Below the pieces are notes generated by a model. It made no database searches. It was not told where the DNA came from and worked only from the letters and a program-made list of their open reading frames with translations. A program made the translations under genes and the position numbers. From Acinetobacter piscicola (GTDB lineage Bacteria > Pseudomonadota > Gammaproteobacteria > Pseudomonadales > Moraxellaceae), in assembly GCF_002233755.1 (NCBI RefSeq), contig NZ_NIFO01000001.1:124001-188000 (forward strand): 64,000 bases of DNA, written 5' to 3'. The stretch's first letter is position 1; every line of letters starts with the position of its first letter. Shown in pieces: positions 44,221 to 54,347 of this stretch.

Positions 44221-44973
44221 ATGAAGGCTCTTGTTGCTGTAAAACGTGTGGTTGATGCCAACGTTAAAGTTCGTGTTAAACCGGACAATAGTGGGGTTGA
44301 CCTTACTAACGTTAAAATGTCAATTAACCCATTTGATGAAATCGCTGTTGAAGAAGCGGTTCGTTTAAAAGAAAAGGGAACAGTTTCAGAAATCGTTGTC
44401 GTTTCTATTGGTGCTAAAGAAGCTCAAGAGCAAATTCGTTCTGCGATGGCGCTTGGTGCAGACCGCGGTATTTTAGTTGAAGCTGATGACAGCCAACTTG
44501 GTGCTTTAGAAATTGCAAAAATCCTTAAAGGTGTAGTTGAACAAGAACAACCACAACTTGTACTTTTAGGTAAGCAAGCGATTGATGATGACTCTAACCA
44601 AGTCGGTCAGATGCTTGGTGCTTTGCTTGGTGCAGGTCAAGGTACTTTCGCTTCTGTTGTTGCAGTAAATGGCGATAAAGTACAAGTTACTCGTGAAGTT
44701 GATGGCGGTTTACAAACTGTTGAGCTTAACACTCCAGCAATCATTACGACTGACTTACGTTTGAATGAGCCACGTTATGCTGCGCTTCCAAACATTATGA
44801 AAGCACGTAAAAAACCACTTGATACGAAAACTCCTGCAGATTTTGGTGTTACAGCAACTTCTAAACTTAAAACAGTTAAAGTTGAACCACCTGCAGAGCG
44901 TAAAGCTGGTGTACAAGTGAAGTCAGTAGACGAGCTTGTTGAAAAACTTAAAAATGAAGCGAAAGTGATCTAA
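44221..44973 (+). CDS. etfB: Electron transfer flavoprotein, beta subunit
   Basis: A 250-residue subunit that binds AMP and carries electrons from acyl-CoA dehydrogenases to ETF-ubiquinone oxidoreductase. The family start ([19 protein letters not shown]), [20 protein letters not shown] and [11 protein letters not shown] are conserved. It is followed 17 bp later by etfA, an operon ending at the terminator near 45943. Confidence 0.96.
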   Translation: MKALVAVKRVVDANVKVRVKPDNSGVDLTNVKMSINPFDEIAVEEAVRLKEKGTVSEIVVVSIGAKEAQEQIRSAMALGADRGILVEADDSQLGALEIAKILKGVVEQEQPQLVLLGKQAIDDDSNQVGQMLGALLGAGQGTFASVVAVNGDKVQVTREVDGGLQTVELNTPAIITTDLRLNEPRYAALPNIMKARKKPLDTKTPADFGVTATSKLKTVKVEPPAERKAGVQVKSVDELVEKLKNEAKVI

Positions 44974-44990
44974 TACAGAAGGATAAAATC

Positions 44991-45923
44991 ATGAGTATTT
45001 TAGTTATCGCTGAGCACGACAATAAGACACTTAACGGTGCAACTTTAAACGTTGTTGCTGCAGCTCAAAAAATCGGTGGTGATATCACTGTATTGGTTGC
45101 AGGTTCTGGTGCTCAAGCAGTTGCAGATGCTGCTGCAAAAGTTGCTGGTGTAAGCAAAGTATTACTTGCTGATGATGCTGCTTATGCAAATCAATTGGCT
45201 GAAAACGTTGCTAAATTAGTTGCAGATCTTGGTAAAGGTTATACACATATCCTTGCTGCTTCTACAACGACTGGTAAGAACATTCTTCCACGTGCTGCTG
45301 CACTTTTAGACGTAAGCATGATTACTGACATCATTGCTGTTGAAGGTCCTAAAACTTTCAAACGTCCTATTTATGCTGGTAACGCAATTGCTACAGTTCA
45401 ATCTGACGAAGCAATCGTTGTTGCAACTGTACGTGGTACTGCATTTGATCCAGTTGCTGCTGAAGGTGGCTCTGCTGCGGTTGAAGCTGTTGCTTCTACA
45501 GGTGACACAGGTATTTCTAAGTTCGTTTCTGAAGAAATCGTGAAATCTGAACGTCCAGAATTAACAGCTGCTAGCATTGTAGTATCTGGTGGTCGTGGTG
45601 TAGGTTCTGGTGAGAACTATCATAAAGTACTTGATCCACTTGCTGATAAGCTTGGTGCTGCTCAAGGCGCTTCACGTGCTGCGGTTGATGCTGGCTTCGT
45701 TCCAAATGATATGCAAGTTGGTCAAACTGGTAAAATCGTTGCACCTGACCTATACATCGCTGTAGGTATTTCTGGTGCGATTCAGCACTTGGCTGGTATG
45801 AAAGATTCTAAAGTGATCGTAGCGATCAACAAAGATGAAGAAGCGCCAATCAATGCTGTTGCTGACTACTGGTTAGTTGGTGATTTGAATACTGTTGTTC
45901 CAGAATTAGTTTCTAAGCTTTAA
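44991..45923 (+). CDS. etfA: Electron transfer flavoprotein, alpha subunit
   Basis: A 310-residue FAD-binding partner of EtfB. The C-terminal FAD domain shows VSGGRGVGSGENY, VDAGFVPNDMQVGQTGKIVAPDLYIAVGISG (in pieces: GFVPNDMQVGQTG, VAPDLYIAVGISGAIQH) and INKDEEAPI. It is translated from the same message as etfB. Confidence 0.96.
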   Translation: MSILVIAEHDNKTLNGATLNVVAAAQKIGGDITVLVAGSGAQAVADAAAKVAGVSKVLLADDAAYANQLAENVAKLVADLGKGYTHILAASTTTGKNILPRAAALLDVSMITDIIAVEGPKTFKRPIYAGNAIATVQSDEAIVVATVRGTAFDPVAAEGGSAAVEAVASTGDTGISKFVSEEIVKSERPELTAASIVVSGGRGVGSGENYHKVLDPLADKLGAAQGASRAAVDAGFVPNDMQVGQTGKIVAPDLYIAVGISGAIQHLAGMKDSKVIVAINKDEEAPINAVADYWLVGDLNTVVPELVSKL

Positions 45924-45942
45924 TTCTCGAATTAAGTTTCAG

Positions 45943-45968
45943 AAAACGCTCCGAAAGGGGCGTTTTTT
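45943..45968 (+). terminator. Terminator of etfBA
   Basis: AAAACGCTCC pairs with GGGGCGTTTT around GAAA, followed by T residues. Confidence 0.85.
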
Positions 45969-46080
45969 TATATCTATAGAAAATAATAGACATGATGAAT
46001 CAATCTAGAAAATAATTCTCAAATTATTGCTGCCGTTATAAGCTAGCTGTACTCTATGGATTCATGGAAGGGGACGTTGA

Positions 46081-46500
46081 ATGTCAGATGATGCAGAAGA
46101 ACCCGAAAAAGGAAATAACCAGCCAATAGCTGCTACAGAAGATCCTTTATTTTATCGAGTTTGTTTTTTTATCACAGCGGGCTACGCTTTTATTGTTTCA
46201 GCATTATTCCTTTTGCTATGTCATATCAAAGATGAAGGTACGTTCTTTAATGTATTGGGATGGTTGATCACTTTCGTTATTACATATCTTACTTTTAAAC
46301 TATTTGATACTGCATTTGCACGAGAGGATAGGCTTCTTCAAAGTGCAAATTTTTGGTCAAAGAAAATTGATGAAGGTGGTGATGGTGGAGCGGAAATTTT
46401 AGCAAGTATTTTTTATTTTATATTCCTTTTGTTGACGCTAGTGTTAGCGCATGCTTTAACTATTTGTCTTCGCTATATTTTTCCTCAAAAAAGTAAATAA
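46081..46500 (+). CDS. Hypothetical membrane protein (139 residues)
   Basis: I do not recognise this gene. The N-terminal ~22 residues are acidic and soluble. Three hydrophobic segments follow (about residues 28-48, 57-77 and 106-129), separated by a charged loop with DEGGDGGAE. AAGGGGA lies at a suitable distance before the ATG. A 396-bp AT-rich spacer with no convincing gene separates it from gyrA. Function unknown. Confidence 0.6.
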   Translation: MSDDAEEPEKGNNQPIAATEDPLFYRVCFFITAGYAFIVSALFLLLCHIKDEGTFFNVLGWLITFVITYLTFKLFDTAFAREDRLLQSANFWSKKIDEGGDGGAEILASIFYFIFLLLTLVLAHALTICLRYIFPQKSK

Positions 46501-46896
46501 ATTGAAATACGACTTCTATTGAGAACTATTGATTAGCGTGGATTTTTAAATCTATGATTTATTTACACACGTAGACTTATATTTGGTTTTACCATACAGA
46601 CTGAGTTTATGTAAAACAATGCCTTATCGTATGAATAAAAACCATAGTATTAAGCTATATGATTTCAGTTTTACCTTTATAAAAAATGTACAATTTCTGT
46701 TTAAAAAAAATGCGATAAATGAAGGAAAACAAACAAAATTAACTCGACTAAATACACACATAAAAGTGATAAAATATGTTAAGATTTACGGCTGTATTTT
46801 CGGATTTTAGCTCAGTCATTTTGAGTTAATTCTTTGCAAGATTGATTATATAAATGAGCAGTTGCAGTGTGCGCTGTTTGTAAATAAGGAGTATGC

Positions 46897-49800
46897 ATGA
46901 GCGTATCGGAAATTAGACCGATTGCCATTGAGGATGAACTAAAAAGCTCATATCTCGATTATGCCATGAGTGTTATTGTATCTCGTGCATTACCAGACGT
47001 GAGAGATGGTTTAAAACCTGTTCATCGTCGTGTGCTGTTCGCTATGCACGAGTTGGGTAATGACTATAACAAAGCCTATAAAAAATCTGCACGTGTTGTC
47101 GGTGATGTAATCGGTAAATACCACCCGCATGGTGATTCTGCTGTTTATGAAACCATTGTACGTATGGCTCAAAGTTTTAGTCTACGTTATCAATTGGTTG
47201 ATGGTCAGGGTAACTTCGGTTCTGTCGATGGTGATAGCGCAGCAGCAATGCGTTATACCGAAGTGCGTATGCGTAAATTGACCCATGAAATGTTGGCTGA
47301 TTTAGAAAAAGATACAGTTGAATGGGAAGATAACTACGACGGCTCTGAACGTATTCCTCAGGTTATGCCGACCCGTATTCCAAACTTATTGATCAATGGT
47401 GTAACTGGTATTGCTGTAGGTATGGCAACCAACATGGCACCGCACAACATGACTGAAGTGGTCAATGCATGTTTGGCATACGCAAATAATCCAAATATTT
47501 CGATTGAAGGGTTGATGGAACATATTTCTGGTCCAGACTTTCCTACAGGCGGTATTATTTATGGTAAATCAGGAATTGTAGACGCTTACCGTACAGGTAA
47601 AGGTCGTTTACATATTCGTGGTAAGTATCATTTTGAAGAAGATCCGAAAAATGGTCGTACAACGATTGTTTTCACTGAAATTCCTTATCAAGTCAATAAA
47701 GCAAGAACGATTGAACGTATTGCTGAATTAGTCAAAGAGAAAAAACTTGAAGGTATTTCAGAACTTCGTGATGAGTCTGATAAAGATGGGATGCGTATTG
47801 CGATTGACTTAAAGCGTGGTGAAAACGCTGAAGTGATTGTCAATAACCTATTCTTAAATACTCAACTAGAAAACTCTTTCAGTATTAACATGGTTTGTCT
47901 TGATAATGGTCAGCCTAAGTTAATGAATTTGAAAGACATCATTGCGGCATTTATTCGTCACCGTCAAGAAGTGGTGACACGTCGTACGATGTTTGAATTA
48001 CGCAAAGCACGTGAACGTGGTCATATCTTAGAAGGTTTGACTGTTGCTTTAGCGAATATTGATGACATTATCGAAACCATTAAAACATCTGCAAATCCTA
48101 CTGAAGCGCGTGAACGTTTACTTATCGGTGAATGGGCAGGTGGAAATGTTATTGCATTGCTTGAAAAAGCAGGCGCAATTTCAGTTCGTCCAGATGAGAT
48201 TGAAGGTGAAGATCCAAATCGTCCGTTTGGTTTAGATGGTCAGATTTACCGTTTATCACCTGCGCAAGTTAGTGCGATTTTAGAGCTACGTTTACATCGC
48301 TTAACAGGTCTTGAACAAGACAAGTTACAGGCTGAATATTCTGAAATTTTAGCTCAAATTGCTGAATTAACTGCAATTCTCAATGACTTTAACTTGTTGA
48401 TGAATGTGATTCGTGAAGAACTTGCATTGGTCTTGCAGCAATACGGTGATGCACGTAAAACTGAAATTGTTGAATCACGTATCGATTTTTCTCGTGAAGA
48501 TTTAATTCCAGAAGAGCAAGTCGTATTAACTGTGTCTAAAACAGGTTATGCGAAAACTCAACCATTGTCAGACTACGCTGCTCAACGCCGTGGTGGACGT
48601 GGTAAGTCTGCGACTTCGATGAAAGAAGATGATTATATTCAACATTTAATCGTAACTTCAAACCATGCGACTGTGCTTTGCTTTACTGATGTTGGTAAAG
48701 TGTACCGTCTAAAAGTCTTTGAAGTACCTCAAGCTTCTCGTGGTTCAAAAGGTCGCCCAATGGTGAACTTATTGCCACTGGATGCTGATGAAACGATTAC
48801 AGCGATTCTTCCTGTAATTGATGCACCGAAGAAGTTTACAGAGCGTTTAACTGAGTTTAGAACTTTTGTACGTGCCAATGTTGCTAAGTTGCGTGAAAAT
48901 GCAATCATCGAAGCACATTATGAGCCGTTAAAAGCTGCATTTGCAGAGCTTGGTGAAAACCCAGATGACTTATCAGATGCTTTACGTAAGCAACTGAAAG
49001 AAATCGGCTTAGAGTTGTCAGCTTCAGATATTGAAGATGAATTGGTGAATGAATTTGCTGAACGTGTCGAAAACGTTCGTAAAAACTTCTATGTGTTCAT
49101 GGCAACTGCTTCTGGTACGGTAAAACGTGTTGAATTAGAACAATTTAGTAATGTTCGTTCAAATGGTCTACGTGCAATTGAGTTGAAAGAAGAAGATACC
49201 TTGATTGGTGTTGCGATTACCGATGGCGAACAGCAAATCATGTTGTTCTCAAATGAAGGTAAGGCGATTCGCTTCTCTGAAACAGATGCACGTGTGATGG
49301 GACGTACTGCAAAAGGTGTGCGTGGTATGCGCGTAACTTTAGCTGCGGCCCAAGCTGAAGATGATGTCGAAACTGATATTGATTCAGATGATGAAGATTC
49401 TTCTGATTTAAATGTGGCGAGTCGCATCGTTTCTTTAGTCGTTGTACCTGAAACTGGCGAAGTATTGTGTGCTTCTGCAAATGGTTATGGTAAACGTACT
49501 CCAGTTGATGACTTCCCAACCAAGAAACGTGGTGGTAAAGGTGTGATTGCGATCAAAACATCTGAACGTAACGGTGAGTTGGTTGGTGCGGTTGCAATTG
49601 ATGAGTCTAAAGAGCTGATGTTGATTTCTGATGGCGGTACTTTAGTTCGTACTCGTGCCTCTGAAGTGGCTAGAACGGGTCGTAATGCACAAGGTGTACG
49701 TCTGATTCGTTTAGGTAATGAAGAAATCTTAGTTGGCGTCGTTGCTGTTGAAGCCGTTGAAGTTGAAGATGATCTATTAGAGTTAGAAGTAGTTGATGGC

Positions 49801-49911
49801 GAAGTATTGGAAAATACCGAGAATTTAATTGATTCTGAATCTTTAGTTGAAGATGAAACCATTATGGATGAAGGTGAGCCTGAGTCTGATGGTAATGAAT
49901 CTGAAGAGTAA
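46897..49911 (+). CDS. gyrA: DNA gyrase subunit A with helical insertion in the C-terminal domain
   Basis: The DNA-breaking/rejoining subunit of gyrase. N-terminal winged-helix/tower domains: the quinolone-determining region around residue 81 reads [13 protein letters not shown], so Ser81 and Glu85 (E. coli 83 and 87) are present and no common resistance change is seen. The catalytic tyrosine is in [10 protein letters not shown] (residue ~120). The GyrA box [10 protein letters not shown] begins the C-terminal beta-pinwheel. At 1004 residues it is longer than E. coli GyrA (875). The extra length includes a ~90-residue charged helical block (about 641-730, starting [10 protein letters not shown]) inside a pinwheel blade, an acidic loop near 825-850 ([11 protein letters not shown]) and a long acidic tail. 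Terminator at 49929. Confidence 0.97.
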   Translation: MSVSEIRPIAIEDELKSSYLDYAMSVIVSRALPDVRDGLKPVHRRVLFAMHELGNDYNKAYKKSARVVGDVIGKYHPHGDSAVYETIVRMAQSFSLRYQLVDGQGNFGSVDGDSAAAMRYTEVRMRKLTHEMLADLEKDTVEWEDNYDGSERIPQVMPTRIPNLLINGVTGIAVGMATNMAPHNMTEVVNACLAYANNPNISIEGLMEHISGPDFPTGGIIYGKSGIVDAYRTGKGRLHIRGKYHFEEDPKNGRTTIVFTEIPYQVNKARTIERIAELVKEKKLEGISELRDESDKDGMRIAIDLKRGENAEVIVNNLFLNTQLENSFSINMVCLDNGQPKLMNLKDIIAAFIRHRQEVVTRRTMFELRKARERGHILEGLTVALANIDDIIETIKTSANPTEARERLLIGEWAGGNVIALLEKAGAISVRPDEIEGEDPNRPFGLDGQIYRLSPAQVSAILELRLHRLTGLEQDKLQAEYSEILAQIAELTAILNDFNLLMNVIREELALVLQQYGDARKTEIVESRIDFSREDLIPEEQVVLTVSKTGYAKTQPLSDYAAQRRGGRGKSATSMKEDDYIQHLIVTSNHATVLCFTDVGKVYRLKVFEVPQASRGSKGRPMVNLLPLDADETITAILPVIDAPKKFTERLTEFRTFVRANVAKLRENAIIEAHYEPLKAAFAELGENPDDLSDALRKQLKEIGLELSASDIEDELVNEFAERVENVRKNFYVFMATASGTVKRVELEQFSNVRSNGLRAIELKEEDTLIGVAITDGEQQIMLFSNEGKAIRFSETDARVMGRTAKGVRGMRVTLAAAQAEDDVETDIDSDDEDSSDLNVASRIVSLVVVPETGEVLCASANGYGKRTPVDDFPTKKRGGKGVIAIKTSERNGELVGAVAIDESKELMLISDGGTLVRTRASEVARTGRNAQGVRLIRLGNEEILVGVVAVEAVEVEDDLLELEVVDGEVLENTENLIDSESLVEDETIMDEGEPESDGNESEE

Positions 49912-49928
49912 TTTTTAGATGTTGAAGG

Positions 49929-49951
49929 AGGACGCTAAGGCGTCCTTTTTT
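49929..49951 (+). terminator. Terminator after gyrA
   Basis: AGGACGC pairs with GCGTCCT around TAAG, followed by a T-run. Confidence 0.85.
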
Positions 49952-50086
49952 ATTGTCCGATTGATTATAATGAATATCGAGTATGATCAACTTATGAAAA
50001 ATCAAAAGTAGTTTGATTTATAAGTTAATAATGTTGATTTGTATTAGATATGAATTTTCAAAACATCTTTATAGTGAATCATTAAA

Positions 50087-50401
50087 ATGCTCAAACTCAT
50101 CTATTACGTTCCTGAATCACATCTTGAATCAACCAAACTTGCCATTTTTGAAGCAGGGGCAGGTGGTATTGGTAACTATGAACATTGTGCATGGCAAGTG
50201 TTGGGAATAGGGCAATTTAAACCTGTAAAAGGTGCAAATCCATTTATTGGTGAACTCGATACTTTAGAGCAACTTCCTGAATGGCGTGTAGAAACCATTG
50301 TCCCAGAGGAAAAGGCTGTGCAAGTCGCAAAAGCTTTAAAGGCAAGCCATCCTTATGAAGAGTCTGCTTTTGAGTTTATTCAAATTATTGATATTGAATA
50401 A
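50087..50401 (+). CDS. Stand-alone Nif3-insert (YqfO/CutA-like) domain protein
   Basis: A 104-residue protein: LKLIYYVPESHLESTKLAIFEAGAGGIGNYE and HPYEESAFEFIQI (in pieces above and below 20 residues) match the small ferredoxin-like domain inserted in long YqfO-type Nif3 proteins and found alone in proteobacteria. It resembles the PII/CutA fold, and the H-P-Y-E motif is typical. The core Nif3 protein is encoded separately at 29842. The function of this domain is not established. Confidence 0.78.
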   Translation: MLKLIYYVPESHLESTKLAIFEAGAGGIGNYEHCAWQVLGIGQFKPVKGANPFIGELDTLEQLPEWRVETIVPEEKAVQVAKALKASHPYEESAFEFIQIIDIE

Positions 50402-50565
50402 TATGTACTAGCTCAAACCTGATCTGACAGTTACCCATTATAAATGTGTTGCACTTCGGCTTTTGAATCTACGTATTTTAATTCGATTAATTGCATCTAA
50501 AAAAAATTATTTGATTATAAAAAACTTTCAATGCCGCACCTTACATTGAAAGTTTAAATACCTTT

Positions 50566-50703
50566 GCGTAGGCGATGCCTCACTTTTCGTAGGGGATGCC
50601 AAACCTTGCGCTGCAAACAAAGCACTGCTTTGTTTTTGCTCATGGGCGAGGGGTACGTCCTGTACCCCCGCCCAACAGCGACATCCCTGTCGCCCCACGG
50701 TAG
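50566..50703. repeat. GC-rich multi-hairpin intergenic repeat
   Basis: In an otherwise AT-rich 360-bp spacer with no gene, three hairpins lie in a row: AAACAAAGCA/TGCTTTGTTT (50615-50635), GGGCG(A)GGGGTAC/GTACCCCCGCCC (50644-50673, one bulged A) and GCGACA/TGTCGC (50678-50693). They are preceded by two direct repeats CGTAGGCGATGCC and CGTAGGGGATGCC. The composition and the compact array suggest a dispersed intergenic repeat or a non-autonomous palindromic element. Confidence 0.55.
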
Positions 50704-50761
50704 GATCACAATCTAGAATTTAAAAGTATAAGAATGAATTGATAATTAACATCATCTAAAA

Positions 50762-51526
50762 TTAAACTTTTTGAATAAATAACTTACGATCAAAACGATA
50801 TTGTGGATAGAACACGCCATCTTCTGCACGTTCACCAGCAGCAACAACCATGACTGGATATTCATCTGCATTTAAGTTCAAGATCTTGCGAACCATAGGT
50901 TCATCAAAACCTTCCATCATGCAACTGTCAAAACCATAAGCACGTAAAGCCAATACTAAATTTTCACATGCTAAGGCTGTTGTTTTAGTCGCCCAAAGTT
51001 TGGCATCCGCAGGTATATAAGCTGTTACAGGGAGTTGTTTATCAAACTGACGTGCGACCTTAAACGCAACTTTTTTAAAGTTACCTAAGGCATTGAAATA
51101 GCCTGTTTTATAGTTATATGGAATAAAGCGGTAATATTTTTTAACTAAAGGTGGGATTTCAGGGAAAGGAAATTCATTGATGTTATTTTGAGCCATTTCA
51201 TCAATACGGTCAGTACGTGCAACACAAACAATCAGTTCAGCAGCAGTTCTTGCAGCAAACTGGTTAAGACATGCTTTTATTAAACGTTTCTTTTTGGGTT
51301 GTGATTGAACGACATAAAATGTCCACGGTTGTAAATTCGATGAGTTTGGTGCAAGTAAAGCTAAATCTAAACATGCATCTAAAGTTTCTGTCGGAATTGC
51401 TTTATCAGTAAATTTACGTACAGATCGGCGGCTTTCCACAACTTTTCTAAAATTATCAACATCAATATCTTGTGGAGCTGCTTCGTAATAACGTTTTTTA
51501 GGTTGAGCATCTTGTGACATTGTCAT
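50762..51526 (-). CDS. Nitroreductase family flavoprotein
   Basis: A 254-residue FMN-dependent oxidoreductase. The family start is VVESRRSVRKFTDKAIP (phosphate-binding arginines), with LAPNSSNLQPWTFYV and a late EGFDEPMVRKILNL. It uses NAD(P)H to reduce nitro compounds, quinones or flavins; the true substrate is unknown. It lies between the repeat region and an enoyl-CoA hydratase gene on the same strand, separated by a terminator. Confidence 0.85.
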   Translation of the reverse strand: MTMSQDAQPKKRYYEAAPQDIDVDNFRKVVESRRSVRKFTDKAIPTETLDACLDLALLAPNSSNLQPWTFYVVQSQPKKKRLIKACLNQFAARTAAELIVCVARTDRIDEMAQNNINEFPFPEIPPLVKKYYRFIPYNYKTGYFNALGNFKKVAFKVARQFDKQLPVTAYIPADAKLWATKTTALACENLVLALRAYGFDSCMMEGFDEPMVRKILNLNADEYPVMVVAAGERAEDGVFYPQYRFDRKLFIQKV

Positions 51527-51569
51527 TCTCTCATTCTAATAAAAATAATTTGATCTACTTTAAACTAAA

Positions 51570-51606
51570 AAACCACTTAGCCTTCATATTGATTGCTAAG
51601 TGGTTT
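51570..51606 (-). terminator. Terminator of the enoyl-CoA hydratase gene
   Basis: AAACCACTTAGC pairs with GCTAAGTGGTTT and has a T-run on the minus strand. Confidence 0.8.
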
Positions 51607-51625
51607 GTTATTTTCAATTCAACAA

Positions 51626-52426
51626 TTAGTTAAATTGGGCAAAATCAGGTTTGCGTTTTTGCATAAATGCTGCAACTGCTTCAGCCATTTCAGGTGATTT
51701 CACACGTTGCATAAATATAACGGCTTCATCATCAATACAATCAATAATTTCTTGTAGATTATGTTTCATCAGTGCTTTGGTTTGCTTTAAAGACGCAAGT
51801 GGTAGCGCCGCTAAAGTTTGCGCTTGTTTTAATGCATGCGCATAAACATCTTCTTCAATGCTATTTACAATACCTGCATTCAGCGCTTTTTCACTGTTAA
51901 ATTTCTGTGCAGTGAGCAATAATTCTGCTGCTTTGTGGTAACCCGCTTGTTGGATTAACAATTTACTCGAAGCACCTTCAGGAGAAAGGCCTAAGCTTAC
52001 AAACGGAATTTGGAATAGGGCAGTATTGTCACTATATACAAGATCTGCATGAAGCAAAATCGTTACACCAATCCCAATCGCAACACCACGTACAGCGCAG
52101 ATTAATGGTTTAGAAAAACGAGCTGCTGCTTTTAAAACAACAAAAGGAGGCGTGTCACCTTCTTTACCTTGCAGTGGTGTTTGAATAAAAGCCATAAAAT
52201 CTTGCATGTCATTGCCCGCACTGAAGTCTGCATCTTCACCACGTAAAATAACAACGCGTACATCTTTATCTTGATCGGCTTCATCAAAAGCTTTGGCGAT
52301 CCATAGATAAAGTTCACCGTATAAAGCATTTTTTGCCTTTGGTCGGTTAATGGCTAAAGTCAGTACGCCATTGTCTAAATTCGCATTCAAATGTTCATGT
52401 GGTTGTTGAATACAACTAAGTGTCAT
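51626..52426 (-). CDS. Enoyl-CoA hydratase/isomerase family protein
   Basis: A 266-residue crotonase-fold enzyme. The oxyanion-hole strands are LRGEDADFSAGNDMQDF and AVRGVAIGIGVTILLHADL. It carries the family's PFVSLGLSPEGASSKLL segment, with Glu in the active-site position. It acts on an acyl-CoA in fatty-acid or aromatic degradation; the precise substrate is unknown. Monocistronic and divergent from the NadM-type gene. Confidence 0.85.
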   Translation of the reverse strand: MTLSCIQQPHEHLNANLDNGVLTLAINRPKAKNALYGELYLWIAKAFDEADQDKDVRVVILRGEDADFSAGNDMQDFMAFIQTPLQGKEGDTPPFVVLKAAARFSKPLICAVRGVAIGIGVTILLHADLVYSDNTALFQIPFVSLGLSPEGASSKLLIQQAGYHKAAELLLTAQKFNSEKALNAGIVNSIEEDVYAHALKQAQTLAALPLASLKQTKALMKHNLQEIIDCIDDEAVIFMQRVKSPEMAEAVAAFMQKRKPDFAQFN

Positions 52427-52531
52427 CGTACTATCCTTGCTTTAGAAATTAATTGAACTCTATGATCTGCATTATGTCGCATAATTCAAAATTCGACACA
52501 AACTGGTCAGTTCAAAAAAGTTAGATTTGCT

Positions 52532-53098
52532 ATGAAATATATTTTTGATTATCTCGTTTACATTGGTCGCTTTCAACCCTTCCATTTGGCGCACATGCAA
52601 ACGATAAAAATTGCTTTGCAACAAAGTCAATCTGTAATTTTGGCGCTTGGTTCGGCGCAGAATGAGCGTAATACTAAGAATCCGTTCCTTGCGAAAGAAC
52701 GTGAGCAAATGATCTTGTCTAATTTTTCAGAAGCAGATCAACAACGTATTCACTTTGTACATGTCATTGATGTTTATAACGATGTTAAATGGGTCGAATT
52801 GGTTAAATCATTGGTGCAAAGTGTAGTTGAAACTGAAGATAAGGTTGGTTTGATTGGGCATTTTAAAGATGATTCATCTTATTATTTACAACTTTTCCCT
52901 GAATGGAATATGGTTGAATTAACGAGTTTGGTGGGTTCGATTTCGGCAACACCATTGCGAGAGGCATACTATCGAGGCGAAATTCGACAAGCAGAATTTC
53001 CATTGGGTACAGCTGAATTTCTAGAAAAATTTCAACAGACTGAGATTTATCAGCAGTTAAAGTATAAATATGAAACGCAAGATAAATCAAATCTTTAA
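52532..53098 (+). CDS. NadM-type nicotinamide-nucleotide adenylyltransferase (no Nudix domain)
   Basis: A 188-residue nucleotidyltransferase. The family starts YIGRFQPFHLAHMQTIKIAL, with the HxxH motif in HLAHMQ, then GSAQNERNTKNPFLAKEREQMI and the late SISATPLREAYYRGE motif (I-S-x-T-x-x-R). It matches the NMN adenylyltransferase half of NadM/Nudix bifunctional proteins, but the frame ends before any Nudix box. It likely makes NAD from NMN. The Nudix part is simply absent, with no sign of truncation. A stand-alone form is plausible. Confidence 0.78.
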   Translation: MKYIFDYLVYIGRFQPFHLAHMQTIKIALQQSQSVILALGSAQNERNTKNPFLAKEREQMILSNFSEADQQRIHFVHVIDVYNDVKWVELVKSLVQSVVETEDKVGLIGHFKDDSSYYLQLFPEWNMVELTSLVGSISATPLREAYYRGEIRQAEFPLGTAEFLEKFQQTEIYQQLKYKYETQDKSNL

Positions 53099-53179
53099 TG
53101 TCATTAAAATTTTAAATCTTACCTGTTCGGTTTGAACCTTGAATTTAAATGGTCAACAAATGCTATTGAGTTATTGACC

Positions 53180-54070
53180 TTAATTGAGAATGGATTGTGT
53201 TTGCTCAATTAAGGTTTTTGTTAAAGACTCTAGCTGACTAGATTGTTGCTTCCAGTGGTGCCAATACAGCTCTAATTCGAGTCTTGCTTCAGGTATGATT
53301 TCAACTAATTTTCCAGTAGTTAATTCATTTTCTACTTGCAAATCGGGCACCATACCATAACCGAGATTAAGCAAAATCGCTTCAACAAATGCCGTTGAAG
53401 ATGGAATGTAGTGGCATGGATACATATTGGCAGTTAGGCCATAAATGCGTTGTATAGTTTGTATATGCACATGATCTTTATCATTAAAAATAACTGTGGG
53501 TGTATTTCTTAAACCATTTCGATGTACGCCATTTTGAAAGTAATGTTGAATAAACTGTGGTGTTGCAACCATGCGATAAGACATTTTACCTAAAGGCATT
53601 GCTTCACAACCTTTCATTGGACTCGATTCTGTTGAAATACAGGCATTGACCAAACCTGCTTCAAGCAAGTGGTGTGTTTGAGATTGATCATCGATTTTTA
53701 GATCGATAATAATTTTTTCTTGAATTAACGTTTTTTGGATACTGCTTAATAGCCATGTCGCCAATGAGTCTGCATTAGATGCAATATTCAGTTTAAAAAA
53801 TTGAGAATTGGAACGTTGCCCTTGTAGGTTTTGAACTAAGTTTTGTTCCATCAAGCGATGATGTTGTAAGAAAAGTAAAACTTCTTGACCAGATTGCGTC
53901 ACTTTACATGGTCTTTCTCGAATGATCAGAACTTGCCCGAGTTGTTTCTCTAAAGTTTGTAATCGCAAGGTTACAGCAGAAGCAGTGATATTTAAGCGTG
54001 CAGCTGCCAATTCAAAACTGCCTGTTTCTGCAACGGCTAAAAAAGCTTCACTATGTTTACTTTGCAGCAT
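53180..54070 (-). CDS. argP: LysR-type regulator ArgP
   Basis: 296 residues from ATG 54070 (a TTG 18 bases earlier is less likely; GGGA lies nine bases before this ATG). N-terminal HTH (LAVAETGSFELAAARLNITASAV, in pieces under 20) followed by a substrate-binding domain. Length is that of E. coli ArgP (297). It is divergent from argO 277 bp away. ArgP activates argO transcription in response to arginine and is blocked by lysine. That role is known for E. coli; it is inferred here from the conserved pair. Confidence 0.85.
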   Translation of the reverse strand: MLQSKHSEAFLAVAETGSFELAAARLNITASAVTLRLQTLEKQLGQVLIIRERPCKVTQSGQEVLLFLQHHRLMEQNLVQNLQGQRSNSQFFKLNIASNADSLATWLLSSIQKTLIQEKIIIDLKIDDQSQTHHLLEAGLVNACISTESSPMKGCEAMPLGKMSYRMVATPQFIQHYFQNGVHRNGLRNTPTVIFNDKDHVHIQTIQRIYGLTANMYPCHYIPSSTAFVEAILLNLGYGMVPDLQVENELTTGKLVEIIPEARLELELYWHHWKQQSSQLESLTKTLIEQTQSILN

Positions 54071-54347
54071 AGAGATGTCCCGATTCAAATATAGTGATTA
54101 ATCAAACTCATAAAATTCTATTGCATAAAACTCGATGACTAAATAATTACAGCACGAAAGATCTAATCAGGTGCTAAAACCAAGTATGGCAAGAACACGA
54201 AAAACAAAACCAAGCGTTATCAAAGCTTAAAAATCATAAACTAAGAAAAACTTAGCTAAATTGATATTTATTTAGAAATACTTATTTTATAACTTTATCT
54301 TGGATAATAGCACGATTATTCAAATCAATTAAAAGTGTAGTTTCATC

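Noticed and set aside
46583..46810. 75-codon frame in the gyrA upstream spacer
   Set aside because: Biased, AT-driven composition, no ribosome site, and it occupies the gyrA promoter region.
46897..49911. Possible quinolone-resistance change in gyrA
   Set aside because: Ser81 and Glu85 are the common wild-type residues in this group.
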